From MPNO01 sp965200535 (GTDB lineage: Bacteria; Pseudomonadota; Alphaproteobacteria; MPNO01), in assembly GCA_965200535.1 (NCBI GenBank), contig CBDAUF010000001.1:186001-250000 (forward strand): 64,000 bases of DNA, read 5' to 3'. Below, in pieces: positions 42,676 to 51,452 of the stretch (its first letter is position 1; each line of letters starts with the position of its first letter). The notes beneath the pieces are model-generated. The model saw only the letters and a list, made by a program, of their open reading frames with translations. It was not told where the DNA came from and did no database searches. A program made the position numbers and the translations under genes.

Positions 42676-43730
42676 CCGGCGGGTTGAAGACCGAAGATTT
42701 CGACTTCGACCTGCCGGAGGGCGCCATTGCCGACCGGCCGGCCGAGCCCCGCGAACGGGCGAAGCTTCTGGAAGTGGGCGAGGCCTTGCGCGACCGCAGC
42801 GTCGCCGACCTGCCGGACCTGTTGCGCGCGGGCGACGTGCTGGTGGTCAACGACACCAAGGTCATTCCCGCCCGCATCGTCGGCAGGAGAGGAGAGGCGC
42901 GCGTCGAGGCGACGCTCTTGCGGGTCGTCGACAGCGGACCGGACGGCGAGATCTGGAGTGCGCTCGCGCGGCCGGCGCGCCGCCTCCGCGCAGGCGACGT
43001 GCTCAGGATTTCGGCGTCATTCCAAGCCCGTGTCGAGGGCCGCGCGGAGGGCGGCGAGATCCGCCTCCGCTTTCCGCCGGAAACCGATGTGCTGGCCGCT
43101 CTCGAAGATTTCGGCGAAACGCCCCTTCCGCCCTACATCCGCAGATCCGGCGGAACGGACGAGCGCGACCGTGCGGACTACCAGACCGTTTACGCCCGTG
43201 CGCCCGGCGCGGTCGCGGCGCCCACCGCCGGCATCCACCTGACCCGAACTCTGCTCGCCGAGATCGCCGACCGCGGGGTCGAAATCGCCGCGGTGACGCT
43301 CCATGTCGGCGCGGGCACCTTTCTTCCGGTGAAGGCGGAGCGGGTGGCGGACCACAGGATGCACGCCGAATGGGGAGAAATACCGCCCCGCGCTGCGGCG
43401 GCGATCCGCCGCAGCCGGGAGGCAGGCGGCCGCGTGGTCGCGGTCGGGACGACATCTCTCCGGCTCCTGGAATCGGCGGCGGACGGGGCGGGCCATGTCG
43501 GAACCTTCCGCGGCGATACCCGGCTTTTTATCGTGCCGGGGTACCGTTTCCGGGTCGTCGATGCGCTGTTGACCAACTTCCACCTGCCGCGCTCGACCCT
43601 GTTCATGCTGGTCGCGGCGTTTTCCGGGCTGGAGCGGATGAAGGCGGCCTACGCCCATGCCGCGGCCGCCGGTTACCGCTTCTATTCCTACGGCGACGCC
43701 ACCTTTCTCCACCGCGCGGAGACCGGCTGA
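42672..43730 (+). CDS. queA: tRNA preQ1(34) S-adenosylmethionine ribosyltransferase-isomerase QueA
   Basis: The 352-residue protein has the QueA pattern: FDFDLPEGAIADRPAEPRERAKLL, DVLVVNDTKVIPARI, YQTVYARAPGAVAAPTAGIHLT, and late VDALLTNFHLPRSTLFMLVAAF. It uses S-adenosylmethionine to convert preQ1 in tRNA to epoxyqueuosine. The start ATG overlaps the stop of the preceding gene. tgt begins inside its TGA (TGATG) and queG follows, so three consecutive steps of queuosine synthesis are in one coupled operon. Confidence 0.97.
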   Translation: MTGGLKTEDFDFDLPEGAIADRPAEPRERAKLLEVGEALRDRSVADLPDLLRAGDVLVVNDTKVIPARIVGRRGEARVEATLLRVVDSGPDGEIWSALARPARRLRAGDVLRISASFQARVEGRAEGGEIRLRFPPETDVLAALEDFGETPLPPYIRRSGGTDERDRADYQTVYARAPGAVAAPTAGIHLTRTLLAEIADRGVEIAAVTLHVGAGTFLPVKAERVADHRMHAEWGEIPPRAAAAIRRSREAGGRVVAVGTTSLRLLESAADGAGHVGTFRGDTRLFIVPGYRFRVVDALLTNFHLPRSTLFMLVAAFSGLERMKAAYAHAAAAGYRFYSYGDATFLHRAETG

Positions 43731-44851
43731 TGGGGGTCTCGTTCTCCATCCTCGCACGGGACGGCGCGGCGCGGCGCGGGGTGCTGGAGACCGCTCACGG
43801 CACCGTGCAGACGCCCGCCTTCATGCCGGTGGGAACCGCCGGGACGGTCAAGGGCATGATGCCCGAGGCGGTGGCGCTCGCCGGCGCCGACATGATCGTC
43901 GCCAACACCTACCACCTCATGCTGCGGCCGGGGGAAGAGACCGTCGAGCGTCTGGGCGGTCTCCACCGCTTCATGAACTGGCGCCGGCCGATCCTCACCG
44001 ACTCCGGCGGTTACCAGGTCATGTCGCTCGCCGAACGGCGCACCATCGACGAGGACGGCGTCCTCTTCCGCTCCCACATCGACGGAACCCGGCACCGGCT
44101 CACCCCCGAGCGTGCGGTGGACATCCAGCGCCGGCTGGGCAGCGACATCTCCATGGTGCTCGACGAATGCACGCCCTTTCCCGCCGCGCCCGGCGAGGCG
44201 GCGGATTCGATGCGGCTCTCGATGCGCTGGGCCGCGCGCTGCAGGACGGCGTTTCGCGGGCAACCCGGCAAGGGCCTGTTCGGGATCGTCCAGGGCGGCG
44301 TCTACGGCAGTTTGCGGCGGGAATCGGCGGCCGCCCTGATCGACATCGGCTTCGACGGCTACGCGGTCGGCGGGCTCGCCATCGGCGAGGGCCAGGAAAC
44401 GACCCTCGGCGTCCTCGACGAAACCCTGCCGGCGCTGCCGGACGACGCGCCGCGCTACCTGATGGGCGTCGGCACACCGTCGGACATCGCGGGTGCGGTG
44501 CGGCGCGGCGTGGACATGTTCGACTGCGTGATCCCGACCCGCTCGGGGCGGACAGGACGCGGCTACACGGCCGCGGGCACGATCAACATTCGCAACGCGC
44601 ACCACGCCGGCGACCCCTCGCCCATCGATGCGGACTGCTCCTGCCCGGTGTGCGCCGGCTACAGCCGCGCCTATCTCCACCACCTGTTCAGGGCGAAGGA
44701 GATGCTCGGGCCGATCCTGCTGACGACCCACAACGTCTACCATTACCAGCGGCTGATGGCGGGGCTGCGCGCAGCCATCGAGGACGGGCGGCTCGGGGCG
44801 TTCGCGGCCGGGCTCGCCGCCTGCGACCAACCGGAAGAACCGGCATCGTGA
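43730..44851 (+). CDS. tgt: tRNA-guanine transglycosylase Tgt
   Basis: The 373-residue enzyme swaps guanine-34 for preQ1 in tRNAs with GUN anticodons. Catalytic residues are present: Asp91 in TDSGGYQVM, nucleophile Asp265 in MFDCVIPTR, and zinc ligands Cys303, Cys305, Cys308 and His334. GGLAIGE is also visible. Start and stop overlap neighbours: TGATG with queA and GTGA with queG. Full length for the bacterial enzyme. Confidence 0.98.
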   Translation: MGVSFSILARDGAARRGVLETAHGTVQTPAFMPVGTAGTVKGMMPEAVALAGADMIVANTYHLMLRPGEETVERLGGLHRFMNWRRPILTDSGGYQVMSLAERRTIDEDGVLFRSHIDGTRHRLTPERAVDIQRRLGSDISMVLDECTPFPAAPGEAADSMRLSMRWAARCRTAFRGQPGKGLFGIVQGGVYGSLRRESAAALIDIGFDGYAVGGLAIGEGQETTLGVLDETLPALPDDAPRYLMGVGTPSDIAGAVRRGVDMFDCVIPTRSGRTGRGYTAAGTINIRNAHHAGDPSPIDADCSCPVCAGYSRAYLHHLFRAKEMLGPILLTTHNVYHYQRLMAGLRAAIEDGRLGAFAAGLAACDQPEEPAS

Positions 44852-45978
44852 CCGCCTCTCCTTTGCGGCAGGAAGCGAGAGACGCGATCCGGGAGCGCGC
44901 GCTCGCGCAGGGGTTCGACGCGGTGGGGTTCTCGGACGCCGCGCTCGGCGAAGAGACGAAGCGGCGCCTCGCCGAGTTCGTCGCCGCCGGCCATCACGGC
45001 GACATGGGCTGGCTCGCGGCAAATCGGGACCGCCGCGGCGATATCGCGCGGCTCTGGCCGGAGGCGAGATCGGCCGTGGTCGTCGGACTCAACTACGGCC
45101 CGACCGACGATCCGCTCGCCTCGCTGGAACGCTGCGACCGGGCGACGATTTCCGTCTACGCCCGGGGGCGCGACTATCACGAGACGATGAAGAAGAAACT
45201 CCGCCTCGTCGCGCGCTGGATGCACGAGACGCTCGATTGTCAGGTCAAGCTGTTTGTCGATACGGCGCCGGTGATGGAAAAGCCGCTGGCCGCGCGCAGC
45301 GGACTCGGATGGCAGGGCAAACACACCAACCTGGTGTCGCGCCGGTTCGGCTCCTGGCTGTTCATCGGCGAGATACTGACGACGCTGGCGCTTGCGCCTG
45401 ATCCCCCGGGGTCGGACCGCTGCGGATCCTGCCGGCGTTGCCTCGACATCTGCCCGACCGACGCCTTTCCCGCGCCCTACAGGCTCGATGCGCGGCGCTG
45501 CATTTCCTACCTCACCATCGAACACAAGGGCCATATCGCGCCGGAGTTCCGCGCGGCGATGGGCAACCGGATATTCGGCTGCGATGACTGCCTCGCCGTC
45601 TGCCCGTGGAACAAGTACGCGGATGCGGCGGCGCAGAGCGCGCTTTTTCCGCGCGTCGAACTCACCGCGCCGCGGCTCGCCGAACTGGCGGCTCTGGACG
45701 ATGCGGCCTTTCGTCAGGTCTTCGCGGGCTCGCCGGTCAAACGGATCGGACGCGACCGCTTCGTCCGCAACGTCATGATCGCGGTCGGCAACAGCGGCGA
45801 CCCGGCGCTGGCCGGGGCCGCACAATCGGCTCTTGCCGACCGATCCCCTCTGGTCCGCGCGATGGCGGTCTGGGCGCTCTCGCGGCTCCTGCCCGGAGGC
45901 GCGTTCTCCCGGCTGCGGGAACGCCACGGCGCCGCAGAGGCCGACGAGGCGGTTCGATCGGAATGGGCGGGATGCTAG
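44848..45978 (+). CDS. queG: Epoxyqueuosine reductase QueG
   Basis: The 376-residue cobalamin and iron-sulfur enzyme makes queuosine from epoxyqueuosine. A GTG start at 44848 overlaps tgt. Ferredoxin-type clusters are at Cys192-195-198-202 (CGSCRRCLDICP) and Cys245-248-252 (CDDCLAVCPWN) with Cys218 as the extra ligand. The catalytic Asp138 is in LFVDTAPVMEK, and a HEAT-like C-terminus ends the protein. Full-length. It ends 10 bases before the DusA-like gene. Confidence 0.96.
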   Translation: MTASPLRQEARDAIRERALAQGFDAVGFSDAALGEETKRRLAEFVAAGHHGDMGWLAANRDRRGDIARLWPEARSAVVVGLNYGPTDDPLASLERCDRATISVYARGRDYHETMKKKLRLVARWMHETLDCQVKLFVDTAPVMEKPLAARSGLGWQGKHTNLVSRRFGSWLFIGEILTTLALAPDPPGSDRCGSCRRCLDICPTDAFPAPYRLDARRCISYLTIEHKGHIAPEFRAAMGNRIFGCDDCLAVCPWNKYADAAAQSALFPRVELTAPRLAELAALDDAAFRQVFAGSPVKRIGRDRFVRNVMIAVGNSGDPALAGAAQSALADRSPLVRAMAVWALSRLLPGGAFSRLRERHGAAEADEAVRSEWAGC

Positions 45979-45988
45979 ATTGCATCTC

Positions 45989-46987
45989 ATGACGCGCGCA
46001 CGGCACCAGATCGATCGGCGGCTTTCGGTGGCGCCGATGATGGACCGGACGGACCGGCACTTCCGGTATTTCATCAGGCTGCTGGCGCCCCGGACCCTGC
46101 TCTACACGGAGATGATCCCGACCGGCGCGCTCCTCCGCGGGGACCGCGAGCGCTTCCTCGGGTTCGATCCGGCGGAACGCCCGCTGGCGCTCCAGGTGGG
46201 CGGCAGCGATCCGGACGAACTCGCCCGCTGCGCCGCGATAGGCGAGGACTGGGGCTACGACGAGATCAACCTCAACCTCGGCTGCCCGAGCGAACGGGTG
46301 AGCGAGGGCGGGTTCGGCGCGCGCCTCATGGGCGAGCCGGAGCGGGTTGCCGACTGCGTCGCAGCGATGCGCGGGGCGACCGGCCTGCCGGTCACGATCA
46401 AGACCCGGATCGGCATCGACGACCGCGACGATTACGACTTCCTCGCTGGCTTCGTGGACCGCCTCGCCGAGGCCGGGATCGAAGTCTTTATCGTTCACGC
46501 ACGCAAGGCGCTGCTGTCCGGGCTGAGCCCCAAGGAGAACCGGGAGATCCCGCCGCTCCGCTACGATGTCGTGCACCGGCTGAAGCGGGAGCGGCCGGCG
46601 CTGCGCGTGATCGTCAACGGCGGATTTGTCGCGGCAGACGCGGCGCTCGCGCAACTGACGCGGGTCGACGGCGTGATGATCGGCCGCGCCGCCTACGACA
46701 ACCCTTTCCTGCTGGCCCGAATCGAGGCTGCGCTGCACGGCCGCGACGCACTTCCCGACCGCACCGCTGCGATCGAGGCCTATGCCGGTTACGTCGATGC
46801 GCAGCGTGCACGGGGCGTACCGCTCCGGCGCATGACGCGCCATGCGCTCGGCCTCTATCGGGACGTTCCGGGTGCGCGCGCCTGGCGCCGGGCGCTCAGC
46901 GAAGGCGCCCGCCGGCCGGGCGCGACCGGTGCGCTGCTGCTCAGCGCCTTGCGGCTGATCGACAACCCGGACCGTCTTGCCGCCTGA
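45989..46987 (+). CDS. dusA: tRNA-dihydrouridine synthase DusA
   Basis: The 332-residue flavoprotein begins MTRARHQIDRRLSVAPMMDR and has DusA features: catalytic Cys99 in NLNLGCPSERVSEGGFG, IKTRIGIDDRDDY, FIVHARKALLSGLSPKENR and IGRAAYDNPF. It reduces U20/U20a in tRNA using NADPH and FMN. It follows queG by 10 bases, so a four-gene run of tRNA-modification enzymes lies at 42672-46987. Length is standard. Confidence 0.95.
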   Translation: MTRARHQIDRRLSVAPMMDRTDRHFRYFIRLLAPRTLLYTEMIPTGALLRGDRERFLGFDPAERPLALQVGGSDPDELARCAAIGEDWGYDEINLNLGCPSERVSEGGFGARLMGEPERVADCVAAMRGATGLPVTIKTRIGIDDRDDYDFLAGFVDRLAEAGIEVFIVHARKALLSGLSPKENREIPPLRYDVVHRLKRERPALRVIVNGGFVAADAALAQLTRVDGVMIGRAAYDNPFLLARIEAALHGRDALPDRTAAIEAYAGYVDAQRARGVPLRRMTRHALGLYRDVPGARAWRRALSEGARRPGATGALLLSALRLIDNPDRLAA

Positions 46988-47013
46988 TCCCGCCTGGAAA
47001 AAGCGAGACCGAC

Positions 47014-47361
47014 ATGACCGTGACGATCTACCACAACCCGCGATGCAGCAAGTCTCGGGCGACCGTCAAACTGCTCGAGGAACGCGGCATCGCGTTCGAG
47101 ACGATCGAATACCTCAAGACCCCGCCGGACGCGGAGACGCTCGACGGGCTGCTCGACATGCTGGGCATGGAGCCGCGCGACCTGATGCGCCGGAAGGAAG
47201 CGCCGTACAGGGAAAACGGGCTCGACGACCGGGGCCTCGGCCGCGGCGCTCTGATCGCGGCGATGATTGCCAACCCGATCCTGATCGAACGGCCGATCGT
47301 CGTCGCCGGCGGCAAGGCGGCGCTCGGCCGGCCGCCGGAAGCGGTGCTCGAAATTCTCTAA
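47014..47361 (+). CDS. arsC: Arsenate reductase, glutaredoxin-dependent (ArsC type)
   Basis: A 115-residue thioredoxin-fold enzyme with Cys11 in NPRCSKSR and the anion-binding arginines Arg60 (DLMRRKEAP), Arg93 (ERPIVV) and Arg106 (LGRPPEA), corresponding to Cys12, Arg60, Arg94 and Arg107 of the plasmid R773 enzyme. It reduces arsenate with glutathione and glutaredoxin. No arsenite pump or ArsR regulator is present, so it may serve general thiol chemistry. It follows dusA by 26 bases and its stop overlaps the stop of the convergent Rid gene. Confidence 0.9.
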   Translation: MTVTIYHNPRCSKSRATVKLLEERGIAFETIEYLKTPPDAETLDGLLDMLGMEPRDLMRRKEAPYRENGLDDRGLGRGALIAAMIANPILIERPIVVAGGKAALGRPPEAVLEIL

Positions 47362-47753
47362 CCGCTGCCGATCACCGCGACGCACTCGATCTCGACCAGC
47401 AACCCGTCCTGCAGCAACCGCGGCGACGTGACGGCGGTCGATGCCGGCATGTTGCCGGTAAATGCCTCCGACCGCGCCTGGGAATATTCGGCATAGCGGC
47501 CGATATCGGTCAGGAACGCGTTGATCTTGACCACATCGTCCATCGTCGCCCCGGCCTCTTCCAGAACCTGCCGGATGTTGGCAAAGGTCTGGCGCGACTG
47601 GGCGAGCATGTCGTCCTCGCCGACGATATTCCCGTCGGGATCCCAGGCGACGCTGCCCGATACATAGACCGTATCGCCGACCTTGACGGCGGAATGGAAC
47701 GGAAATTTTCTGGCCCACGGCCAGTCCGGATTGATCTCGACCCGCTTCGGCAT
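47358..47753 (-). CDS. Rid family protein (YjgF/UK114)
   Basis: The 131-residue protein has the Rid fold: FPFHSAVKVGDTVYVSGSVAWDPDGNIVG, QTFANIRQVLEEAGATMDDVVKINAFLTD and LLVEIECVAVIGSG. It is a second Rid copy in the window. Start ATG at 47753 follows AGGAGCG. Its gene is just downstream of the Rieske oxygenase on the same strand (26 bases), so it may protect against or process reactive products of that enzyme. Convergent with arsC, sharing stop bases. Confidence 0.92.
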   Translation of the reverse strand: MPKRVEINPDWPWARKFPFHSAVKVGDTVYVSGSVAWDPDGNIVGEDDMLAQSRQTFANIRQVLEEAGATMDDVVKINAFLTDIGRYAEYSQARSEAFTGNMPASTAVTSPRLLQDGLLVEIECVAVIGSG

Positions 47754-47779
47754 GGTTCGCTCCTGTTCTCGACTTCCCT

Positions 47780-48856
47780 CTATTCCGCCGCGCTCGCGGC
47801 CCCGGCCGGGGACGCCTCGGCGGCTTCGGCGGCCGCCGCCCGGTCGATCAGCGCCCGGGCGGCGATGAGGCCGGCATCGGCGTTGGTGTTGACGACCGGC
47901 CGGTCGTCCCAGTTCGCCTGCTGCAGTTCCAGCACTTCCCAGTCCTGTTGAAACGCCTTCATCACCTGGCGGAAATGCAACTCGGTGCGCGCCTCGGTGA
48001 CGGGTTTGATGTTGCAGGCATTGGACCAGAAATAATGGCACGTGGTCTCGGTCTCGGGCGTGATGAAGTTGAGGTTGCGGAAAGCGAACCCACCTTCGGG
48101 TTCGGGATGGTCGATGCTCGAGAAGCCGAAATCCTCGCCCTTCGCGGCGCCGGGTGCGGCGCCGACGAGGAGGCGCACCGCGCACGGCGGGCGGAACTCG
48201 TTGATCGCCCAGCGGTCGACGATGAAATCTTCTTCCCAGCCCATCATCAGCCTGTAGGTCGGCGGCGCCGGGTTGCCGACCATCCAGCGCGCGACGGTCA
48301 CCGAGGCGTCGGTCCTGACGGTCCGGACGCTCGCCCTTTCGGCGATAGCGGCGGTGCCGATCGTGGTCGCGTGCACGAAGGCGAGATGCGACTGGTCCAG
48401 AAGGTTGTCGATGACCAGGCGGTAGTCGGCGTTGAGATGGAAATACGCCCCCCTGTCGCCCCAGTCCGCGCTGACGCGCCAGGGAAAGGGGACGATCAGA
48501 TCCTCGTCCGCCCGCGCCGGATCGCCGAGCCAGACCCAGATCCAGTTGTAGCGCTCCACCGCCGGATAGGCGCGCACCCGCGCGTCCGGCGGGATCGCGG
48601 TCTGTCCCGGCACACGCCGGCAGACGCCGGTGCGGTCGAATTCGAGCCCGTGATAGTGGCAGCGCAGCCGGTCGCCGATCACCTCCCCCTTCCTGAGCGG
48701 CATCCTTCGGTGGCAGCAGCGATCTTCGAGGGCGACCGGCTCGCCAGCCTCGGTTCTCCACAGGACGACGGACTCGTTGCAGATGGTGCGCGCGAACGGT
48801 TTTCTGTTCACCTCTTCGCGCTGGGCCGCGACATACCAGCAGTTCTTCAGGAACAT
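47780..48856 (-). CDS. Rieske non-heme iron oxygenase (VanA-like)
   Basis: The 358-residue protein has a Rieske [2Fe-2S] site Cys47-x-His49 and Cys66-x2-His69 (CHYHGLEF). The mononuclear iron site is in IDNLLDQSHLAFVH, with Asp154 and His157/His162. Layout and N-terminus MFLKNCWYVAA match vanillate O-demethylase oxygenase and toluene sulfonate-type monooxygenases. A VanB-type reductase is needed, and none is found nearby. A maleate-isomerase-like gene and a benzoate-CoA-ligase-like gene lie upstream on the same strand. Confidence 0.9.
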   Translation of the reverse strand: MFLKNCWYVAAQREEVNRKPFARTICNESVVLWRTEAGEPVALEDRCCHRRMPLRKGEVIGDRLRCHYHGLEFDRTGVCRRVPGQTAIPPDARVRAYPAVERYNWIWVWLGDPARADEDLIVPFPWRVSADWGDRGAYFHLNADYRLVIDNLLDQSHLAFVHATTIGTAAIAERASVRTVRTDASVTVARWMVGNPAPPTYRLMMGWEEDFIVDRWAINEFRPPCAVRLLVGAAPGAAKGEDFGFSSIDHPEPEGGFAFRNLNFITPETETTCHYFWSNACNIKPVTEARTELHFRQVMKAFQQDWEVLELQQANWDDRPVVNTNADAGLIAARALIDRAAAAEAAEASPAGAASAAE

Positions 48857-48892
48857 GCGACGGTCCCTCTCGAGGCGCCGGCGAGGCCGCGA

Positions 48893-49651
48893 TCAGTGCT
48901 CTGTCATCAGCCGGCCGAACGCGGGTTGCCGGTCGTCGATGCGGTTGCGGCGCAGGGCATGCCAGTAGGTCGCCGTCATCACCGGGATCACCGGTTTGCC
49001 GAGCCACCGTTCGGCCTCGACGGCGACATGGGCCATCGGCAGGTTGGCGCCGAACTGGACGATGGCGTCGATATCCGGTCCGTCGACCTTCCGCACCGCG
49101 TCGCGCAGCGTGTCCTCGGTCACATGGGCGATGTTGACGGGGCTGTCGCAGGCCAGGCACTCGGTGCGCACGAGGTCGAAGCCGGTTTCCTCGGCGAATG
49201 CGCTGAGGTGACGGATCGCGACCGGGTAGTAGGGGCAGACAATGGCGATCCGCCTCACATCGTCGCCGAACGCGCGGAGCGCCGCGGGCAGCGCCTCGGC
49301 CGCTTGGGTCACACCGATGTCGGCGCCGGCGCGTTTTCTGATGCGTTCTTCGATGCGGCGCGCCGGCTCCAGCCCGCCGCCCCAGATGCTCTCGGCGGAA
49401 ATACCGAGGATCAGATGGTCGGGACGACAGGTCATCACCCGGTCGATCGATTCCTCCAACGCCGCATCGATGCGCCGGATCAGCTCGTCGAAGTCCTCAT
49501 CCGACCCGACCGGATCGTCCGGGATGTGCATGCGCGAGATGTGGTTGGTTACACCGTCGGGCGCCATCGCGTCATAGTGCGGCTGTACGATGGTGTTGGT
49601 CGAGGGCGTGACCACGCCGAACTTCATCCGCCAACCCCAAGCGTCCACCAT
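48893..49651 (-). CDS. Maleate isomerase / Asp-Glu racemase superfamily protein without the usual cysteines
   Basis: The 252-residue protein begins MVDAWGWRMKFGVVTPSTNT, typical of maleate isomerase and arylmalonate decarboxylase relatives. The two catalytic Cys of maleate isomerase would be at the motifs reading LILGISAES and VQFGANLPM here, and neither contains Cys, so ordinary racemase/isomerase chemistry is doubtful. The superfamily has Cys-less members of unknown role. GGGGGAGGG precedes the ATG at 49651. It lies 13 bases after the benzoate-CoA-ligase-like gene and upstream of the Rieske gene. Confidence 0.8.
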   Translation of the reverse strand: MVDAWGWRMKFGVVTPSTNTIVQPHYDAMAPDGVTNHISRMHIPDDPVGSDEDFDELIRRIDAALEESIDRVMTCRPDHLILGISAESIWGGGLEPARRIEERIRKRAGADIGVTQAAEALPAALRAFGDDVRRIAIVCPYYPVAIRHLSAFAEETGFDLVRTECLACDSPVNIAHVTEDTLRDAVRKVDGPDIDAIVQFGANLPMAHVAVEAERWLGKPVIPVMTATYWHALRRNRIDDRQPAFGRLMTEH

Positions 49652-49664
49652 ACCGTCCCTCCCC

Positions 49665-51257
49665 CTATGCGCCGCGCAGCCGGAAGCGCTGAATCTTGCC
49701 GGATGCGGTTTTCGGCAGCTCGTCGACGAATTCGATCCAGCGCGGATACTTGAACGGCGCGAGCCGGCCGCGGACGAACTCCACCAGTTCCGCTTCCATG
49801 GCCGGGCCGGCCGCGCGCGGCTCCTTGAGCGCGACGAACGCCTTGGGCTTGACCAGCCCGTTCTCGTCGGCGGCCCCGACGACCGCAGCCTCGAGCACAC
49901 CCGGGTTGGCGGCGAGCGCGGACTCCACCTCGAACGGCGCCACCCAGATGCCGCCGACCTTCAGCATGTCGTCATCGCGCCCGCAAAAATAGTAGTACCC
50001 GTCGGCATCGCGGTAGCACGTATCGCCGGTGTAGAACCAGCCGTCCCGCATTCCGCGCCGGGTGCGCTCCGGCTTGTTCCAGTAGTACGCGGCGATGCTG
50101 TCGCCCTTGATGACGAACTCGCCTGGCTCCCCGTCTGCCACGTCCTTGCCGTCTTCGCCGACGATGCGCCCCTCATAGCCCGGGATCATCGGTCCGGCCG
50201 AACCGGTCTTGACCGTTCCGGGCCGGTTGGCGGTGTAGAAATGCAGCGCCTCGCTGGAACCGATGGATTCGGCGATCTCGACCCCGGACCGCCTCTTCCA
50301 GTCCTCGAACACCGAGGCCGGGAGCGCCTCGCCGCCGGAGGCCGCCCACCGGAGGCTCGACAGGTCGGCTCCGTGGCCCGCCTCCATCGCCGCAAGCTGC
50401 ATCGCGAACAGTGTGGGCACGCCGAAATACACGCTGGGCCGGAAGTCCGAGATCATGTCGAGCGTGTTCTCCGCCGTCGGCCGCTCCTCGAGAAAAACCG
50501 CTGTCGCACCCGTCCAGAGGGGGAACGACACCGAGTTGCCCAGCCCGTAGGCGAAGAACATCTTGGGCGGCGAGAACAGGATGTCGCCGGCCGCAATCCC
50601 GGCCACCGCCTCCGCATAGAGGACGGATGTGTAGACCTGATCCTTGTGCTGGTGAACCGAGGCCTTGGGATCGCCGGTCGAACCCGACGAGTAGAGCCAG
50701 AAGCAGTCGCTTTCCGGCGTCGTCGGTGCGGGCGCGCACCACGGATCGGCCGCTGCCAGCAGCGCCTCGTGGGAGAGCCAGCCGGGCGCCTCGCCGTCGA
50801 CGCAGATACGGTGGCGGACCGCCTCGCCCGCATCCGCCAGCGCAGGTTCGATCTCGACGAACATGTCGGCGTGGGCGAGCACGGCGCAAGCGCCCGAATC
50901 TCTCAACATGTAGGTATAGTCCGCCGCCCGCAGGAAATAGTTGACCGGGATCGCCACCGCCCCGATCCGCGCTGCGCCAAGGAAACCGTCGTAAAAGGCG
51001 GGGCCGTCCTTGCAGAACAGCACGATGCGGTCGCCGGGACCGATGCCGAGCGCCCTGAAGGCGTTGGCGGCCCGGTTCACCCGCTCGGCGATCTCGGCGA
51101 TGCTCCATGACGCGCCGCGGGTCACCAGCAGCGGCGTGCCGCCCTTTCCCGCCTCGAGATGCCGGTCGAGAAACGCAGCCGAGACGTTGAACGTGCCGGA
51201 GAAGGCGATCCCCCTCGGCGTCCGCGAATCATCGACGACGGCGCTGTGATCGCGCAT
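49665..51257 (-). CDS. Benzoate-CoA ligase family protein
   Basis: The 530-residue adenylate-forming ligase shows P-loop WLYSSGSTGDPKASVH, DILFSPPKMFFAYGLGN (the benzoate/4-hydroxybenzoate-ligase pattern), ESIGSSEALHFYTANRPG, and C-terminal FVDELPKTASGKIQRF with the catalytic Lys. It likely activates benzoate or a substituted benzoate to its CoA ester. It starts the leftward operon with the maleate-isomerase-like, Rieske and Rid genes. Divergent from the dienelactone hydrolase gene across about 195 bases, which should hold both promoters. Confidence 0.9.
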   Translation of the reverse strand: MRDHSAVVDDSRTPRGIAFSGTFNVSAAFLDRHLEAGKGGTPLLVTRGASWSIAEIAERVNRAANAFRALGIGPGDRIVLFCKDGPAFYDGFLGAARIGAVAIPVNYFLRAADYTYMLRDSGACAVLAHADMFVEIEPALADAGEAVRHRICVDGEAPGWLSHEALLAAADPWCAPAPTTPESDCFWLYSSGSTGDPKASVHQHKDQVYTSVLYAEAVAGIAAGDILFSPPKMFFAYGLGNSVSFPLWTGATAVFLEERPTAENTLDMISDFRPSVYFGVPTLFAMQLAAMEAGHGADLSSLRWAASGGEALPASVFEDWKRRSGVEIAESIGSSEALHFYTANRPGTVKTGSAGPMIPGYEGRIVGEDGKDVADGEPGEFVIKGDSIAAYYWNKPERTRRGMRDGWFYTGDTCYRDADGYYYFCGRDDDMLKVGGIWVAPFEVESALAANPGVLEAAVVGAADENGLVKPKAFVALKEPRAAGPAMEAELVEFVRGRLAPFKYPRWIEFVDELPKTASGKIQRFRLRGA

Positions 51258-51452
51258 GCCCCCCTCCGGGTGGGATCATAGTGAGCCGGAGCGAGCCGCG
51301 GCAAGCAACCGCTGCGGCAACGCATGGAGCCGCTCGCGGACATGCCGTAATATTCTGCCGTCGGACCGAACGGCCGCCGGTTTTCGGTTTTCCGTATGCC
51401 GCGAAGGGGATCCCCGTTCGCCCGCGTATCGCCCGAAACGAGGAGCGGAGTC

